DNA from: Paragonimus westermani
Taxonomy: Eukaryota; Platyhelminthes; Trematoda; Plagiorchiida; Troglotrematidae
NCBI GenBank assembly: GCA_008508345.1
Contig: QNGE01000409.1
Coordinates: 142,147 to 206,146, forward strand
Direction: 5' to 3'
Length of the DNA: 64,000 nt
Every line of letters starts with the position of its first letter. Position 1 is the stretch's first letter. Position numbers and translations under genes: made by a program. Shown here in pieces: positions 59,701-64,000 of the stretch. The notes under the pieces were generated by a model. The model had not been told where the DNA came from. It saw nothing but the letters and a program-made list of their open reading frames with translations, and did not search any database.

Positions 59701-60460
59701 TCGATGGTTGACGTTTTGCTATTCAGTTTTGCGACATACACGCCGATCTGTGTGAACAGACTATGCGGAGTGCTGCGCACGTAGTGGAGACCAACTACGA
59801 CCGCATGGCAGATCAGTTGCATCATGAAATACTTGAGTCCCTCGAAGAGGCCAGGTTGCCCATTACGTTTGAAAGTATTATGGAGCCCCTGACTCATGGC
59901 AACATTGCCAGTTGATGCTCTATTTCCGTTCCACGCACATTCGCATGAGAACCGACCGTTCCCATTCCGAGTTACGTAGTATCACGTATCAATTTGTGAA
60001 GTTTGTGTAATGTCCATTACCATAGTGATCTTCATTCAGTTTTGCATGAGTGTTCTCAGGTGCATGGACCCTCTGGAACTTGAATGCACACAGACAGACA
60101 ATAAGTAAACATAATTTTCTTACGTCCACAAACGTTTGAATTTCTTCATAACTTGTTTTACCTCTGGGAATTATTTTGTGTAAACAAGTAAAACATATCA
60201 TTTGACTGGATTTTTCGTTGAGTTGCATTTTCTACAAACCCAGATTAAATTGTCCTCAGAATGTCTTTCAGTCAGTCGAAGCCAGTCGAAATCTTGACGC
60301 AATCGATACCTGTTTCAGACAATCCCTGTTTTAACCTGTACTTATCCACTTCATCTATCCAATTATTTGCAAGTGTTATTTGAGGAAGGTGGTTACTCGG
60401 TTTAAAGGTGGAGTTTTTTGTAGGTTGTATATCGCACACCGTCGATCACGGCTGTCGCAC
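56774..60460. other. Downstream flank without a recognised gene
   Basis: Only unrecognised ORFs occur (57299-57577 minus, 92 aa, hydrophobic; 59103-59381 plus, 92 aa). No retroelement domain was seen. It may be intergenic or contain eroded repeats. Confidence 0.5.
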
Positions 60461-60461
60461 T

Positions 60462-60700
60462 TCTCACACTTTTTCCAGTCGGCCCTATTTGAAAAGAGGC
60501 ATCGTGCTTCAATTTTGCTTCTCTTAAAACTCATCAGTAGTACATATCTTTGCCATTGCAAGGATTAGTGTATCTGCTATCCTTTCACACGACAACTCTG
60601 TTGACCACAGCATTCACTGACCCCACAGCAGGCATAAACCAATTATATCCGAACACACGACCATCCTGGCTCGTCAGTAATGTTGAGATCGCCCGATCGC
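60462..60700 (-). mobile_element. tRNA-derived SINE, copy 3
   Basis: On the minus strand it shows GGTCAACAGAGTTGTC (A-box region), ACTACTGATGAGTTTTAA and the block GAGGC..., i.e. + strand ccagtcggccctatttgaaa at 60475-60494. It aligns module by module with copy 1 (17711-17951), including the outer block gttgagatcgcccgatcg (60682-60699), which matches gttcaagttggtcgatcg (17932-17949). The B-box is more degraded than in copy 1. Confidence 0.65.
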
Positions 60701-61039
60701 ACCGCGGAATGATACAACTGTTCTATTAATTCAAACCGATTACTCCACGACGAGGATTTCTGTTCATATTATGATCATGGAAATCGTTAAACCGGTTGAA
60801 AGATATTTTGACTACTTGCGATCAGGCAGTCCAAAGATTAGTGGTACGCGAACTCTCACCAACCAAATCCCTTGCTATTTCGCCAATAACGATAGAAGAC
60901 ATACATCGCGAGATGTTAACATTCCGTTTACTCTCCTCAGTCACGAATATAAAGCATATATGTATACATATATAGGATTTCGGATAGTAACACAATAGAA
61001 ATATTCAATGATTGGGTTTACATGAAGCAAAGACTGTCA

Positions 61040-61453
61040 TCAGTTCCAGGGCAGACAAACTGCATAAGTCAACAGTGTGTACACACATAGAGCCGGACGG
61101 TGAGTATTGATGTACGTCGCCTCGGAGAAAGCGTGCGGTTTAGGATTCTGATTACGCAACGGTACTTGAGACAAGTTGGCCGGGTCAGCAACGTGAACTG
61201 TTCCCATGGTGTGCTTTGTGATGGATAAGATCGGATTTCGTCTCAGTCGTTCTGTTGCCAATACCTGTTGCATCGTGGGATGTTGTTCAGCCATTCTTTG
61301 TCGTAGGCACCGGTCTGTTCTGCCGATATAGACGTCACCACAACCACAAGTGAACTGATAGATCACACGTGATACAGAACATTTCGGCAGGTCACGATTA
61401 TGAATGAGCTGAGCGACACTCCTAATTGTGAGTAACAACCGCGAGTCAGTCAC
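61040..61453 (-). pseudogene. GIY-YIG endonuclease domain of a second PLE
   Basis: ORF of 137 aa. VIYQFTCGCGDVYIGRTDRC is an intact GIY-YIG motif with both expected aromatic positions. LRQRMAEQHPTMQQVLATER and FSEATYINTHRPALCVYTLL follow. This family differs from the PLE at 44301, which has a different motif spacing and sequence. The ORF stop is near 61040, and the RT lies upstream at 61667-61870 with decayed sequence between. Confidence 0.82.
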
Positions 61454-61489
61454 AGGATATGTACGAGTTAGAGTAGACTGTCATTTTTG

Positions 61490-61870
61490 ACTTAACTCAG
61501 TTGTGATATGATCGCCTTTGAAGGGTTGGTCCAAAAAGATCTGCTTCTTGAGAACCGTACTCATGACAGTCGTGATCAGTCCTTTCTGGTTGTGAACATC
61601 GATGAACTTCTCAGGACATCCGATTACGAGCAACAACTACTCTAATCTTTCCTCCTCTCCTTGCAATCAGTCATCGCTGCAGATCTTCTGGGCTCTAGGA
61701 AACAGGGTTTGCGCCAGGCCTCTTTTGTAAGTAATGGGCGCAAAATAAGAATACTGACGGCTCCAAGTGACTTTGCGGTGCAGTGAGCGTTGTATTGAGT
61801 CATCCTGCCGTCTAGTAAGTGAAATGATTAAAAAAGGATGAATTATTGTTTGCTTCCTCTTTATTACCAA
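61490..61870 (-). pseudogene. Reverse transcriptase thumb of the second PLE
   Basis: The minus strand reads DDSIQRSLHRKVTWSRQYSY, then APITYKRGLAQTLFPRAQKI (61870-61667), the PLE thumb motif. After stops comes DQPFKGDHI (about 61545-61515), the conserved LPFKGD end of the RT. The palm with its catalytic residues is not present, so this copy is 5'-truncated. Confidence 0.8.
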
Positions 61871-63020
61871 CTCGCAGTTTTACTGGCTAACAGTTGTCCG
61901 GAAGAGTTCATAACAATCCATTTTAAGCCACAGGTGACCAAAATTCACACTGAGACTGCTTCCAAGTAGGAAATTTAGTTGAACCTGACTTTTGGCTTTG
62001 ATCAGCTTTCAGGGTGTTATGAATTGCCTTATGTCTTAATCATCAGTCCTACTTAACCATTACGAAACTAATGACACTTCTAATGCTGTCTACCGACATT
62101 TCCATGAAAGAAATGTGGATGGTAGGCAACCATCCCAATCTTGGCGGACAAAATAAAACGAGGTATGCCCTTGCGCTAATGATACCCACGTTAAAAATAC
62201 ATCTCTGTACGCTTGCTCAAGTGGCGCCGGTGTAAGCTACGTTATTTCGTTTTCGCTGTTCAGTTTGTGCATATATATACATATATATATATATATGCAG
62301 ATTATTGCTCCGAATTAGAGCAGTTACTTAATGTTTTGATTACACGTGTGCGAACATATGCTGTTTGAATGGAGCACTGTTGGATAATACAAAGCTACAG
62401 GATGAGTAACTCAGCAGAACACAGAGTGAAGGGGAAGGGCAGATGATGTGTGTTTGATGATCCTGCAGTTTGGTGGTTTATCTGATATGAACATACCCAC
62501 CTTCTTGGTTAGTAATGTAACTCTGGTTGTCCTACTGTACGAAAAGTATTACAGCTTGGTAGCTGATTTGATTTGCAAAAGGAACTGAAATACACGCAGT
62601 GATTAGGTGATCATAATGTAACTCTGTAACTGGATCACATAAAAGCACATTACCAATAACTCCAGGCAGTTTAATTATTTCCAAAGGAATGCGACGGAAT
62701 TACTTCGGTTTCCAAGTTGAGTTTCGGCAAATAGTTATGGTTATAAAAGTTGGTAGTTAAATGAAAAGTGGACGCGAGTTCCGTTAATCGTCACTGGTGT
62801 CTCTCATTGACCACACCTTATGGATCAGTTCAACAAACCACCAAAGTGCTGCACTGCTCCCCGAGATAGCCAATGTGTTATTAACAGGCGAGGTGATAAT
62901 ATTGAATTGTGGAGGTTTGAGGGCACATGTATCAACGTTGAAATTGGGGAATTTTAGTATATTCCGATGTTTGTCTATGAACATGAGTTGACCGGTCAAT
63001 CTGATTTCTTACTGTTTACT
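61871..63020. other. Flank without a recognised feature
   Basis: No element was recognised apart from an AT simple repeat at 62271-62297. Short ORFs at 62784-62999 overlap on both strands. Confidence 0.5.
62271..62297. repeat. AT simple repeat
   Basis: Alternating AT tract with one C (atatatatac followed by seven AT dinucleotides). Confidence 0.85.
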
Positions 63021-63029
63021 TCGCGTTAC

Positions 63030-63520
63030 CAGCTAGTCATCTGCCACACCGAACACACTTTACTGACACTGTGGCTGACTGCCGTAAGGTACGAGGTGGA
63101 CAGATGATGACTTGGCTTAGAGAAATAAAATCGCTTATTAAGGGTTTGGCTCCGGACAGGGAACTCGTGACTCACACAGTCGGTGATTGGAAACGTTAGG
63201 TAAGATGGCGGCCAATCGGGTTCAGTGGTGTGAATATTCCCGTTGTTTGTCCAGGTTATGTGTGAAGTAAGCATACTTGTTGACACGGAGCAGAGAAAGT
63301 TTTAAGGAAGCTGTCTTATCGGGGACGCCTTGCTCTTGCTGATAACTCGGTTGTCTGTCCGTTAGATGCATGCAGCATAGTGTTGAATGTTTGAGTGTAG
63401 ACCGAGCCGTTCTTAGTAGTTAGCTCATCTCGCATTCCTTTTTCTTGCTACTGCTTGTTTTCCTCTTTTTGGCTCTGATTTGTGTGCCCCAGTGTCGTTA
63501 CTTATGGTGATGGTGTTGAT
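63030..63520 (+). mobile_element. RTE 3' end fragment
   Basis: The + strand reads HRTHFTDTVADCRKVRGGQM and TWLREIKSL (63041-63130), then tggcggccaatcgggttcag (63206-63225), the RTE C-terminus, and the UTR through gcttgttttcctctttttgg to a terminal gatggtgttgatgatccgg (63508-63526). Coding frames are broken. Confidence 0.78.
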
Positions 63521-63526
63521 GATCCG

Positions 63527-64000
63527 GGTTCCGTTCTTCCATTAGGTCTAACCAGATAGGACATAGCGGATTTTCGCCTACGGAACACTCTTAAAATTGA
63601 TGGTACTTTTTGGGTTACATCCTTCGTCATTGTAAGATTCTGTGAGTGATCTCCACTTGTTGAATGATTCATATTTGTTTTCAAAATCAACTTCTCTATT
63701 CCCAGCGAACCTATCAGTTTTATCGACCATTATGTCTGGTTGTGGCTCAAAAACTCAACAGTCCCCTAATGAAGTGGAATCTAATTTGATAATTTGAAGG
63801 AGATTTCGGTTCTATCCGGATGCTTCTAACAAAGTGTTTTGAAGTTTTTTCCTAGACAAGTATTCACAGGTGCAAAATTGATGAATAATTTACACTTGTG
63901 GTAGGATCCACTTTTTCGTTGTTGTTTTTACAATATCGTCACTCATATGCTCATTTGTGTTTGCCTAAAACATCAACTTCGTAATTTAAGGATAGCACAT
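63527..64000. other. Right edge without a recognised feature
   Basis: 474 bases with a short minus-strand ORF (63690-63502) overlapping the RTE tail. Nothing was recognised. Confidence 0.5.

Overview
The window looks like nuclear DNA of a flatworm, most likely a digenean trematode (fluke). This is inferred from three things: one spliced gene spread over tens of kilobases of intron, a 34-nt micro-intron next to multi-kilobase introns, and a dense load of decayed CR1-like and RTE-like LINEs, Penelope-like elements (PLEs), Ty3/gypsy LTR elements and a tRNA-derived SINE. Nothing bacterial is present: no operons, rRNA genes or CRISPR arrays.

The one host gene I can support runs on the + strand from 1072 to the stop codon at 56340-56342. 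Twelve exons (1072-1216, 1251-1348, 16774-16922, 22036-22134, 26627-26836, 27699-27850, 33721-34130, 38695-39080, 41408-41735, 46888-47053, 53318-53562, 56142-56342) join in frame to about 862 residues and lack only the 5' end. The product has leucine-rich repeats and a non-LRR C-terminal half. Its order of motifs matches the X-ray radiation resistance associated protein 1 (XRRA1) family. Two small exons near the 3' end (53851-53920 and 54079-54190) are possible but unplaced. One donor (26837) must be a GC donor, or else a small exon is missing.

Everything else lies in the introns or the flanks. Region 1-720 is a minus-strand CR1/jockey-type reverse transcriptase (RT) fragment. The 15.4-kb second intron of the model (1349-16773) is a stack of elements: a decayed minus-strand LINE (2580 to about 5100, perhaps 6200), a + strand RTE-type LINE (8420-12530) that carries a probable 287-bp solo LTR and an assembly gap of 830 Ns, and a minus-strand Ty3/gypsy pol fragment (12600-15300). 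The gypsy integrase is split by a 650-bp near-perfect foldback with hammerhead-ribozyme-like cores in both arms. Later introns hold at least seven RTE 3' fragments of one family, three copies of a tRNA-derived SINE (two in introns, one in the 3' flank), and a PLE (44301-45765) flanked by inverted repeats. Beyond the gene are a second PLE fragment (61040-61870) and another RTE tail (63030-63520).

Most element coding sequence is broken by stops and frameshifts. The notable structures are the foldback with paired hammerhead cores, the inverted-repeat PLE, the solo LTR with a 4-bp target duplication, and the full XRRA1 exon model with its micro-intron.
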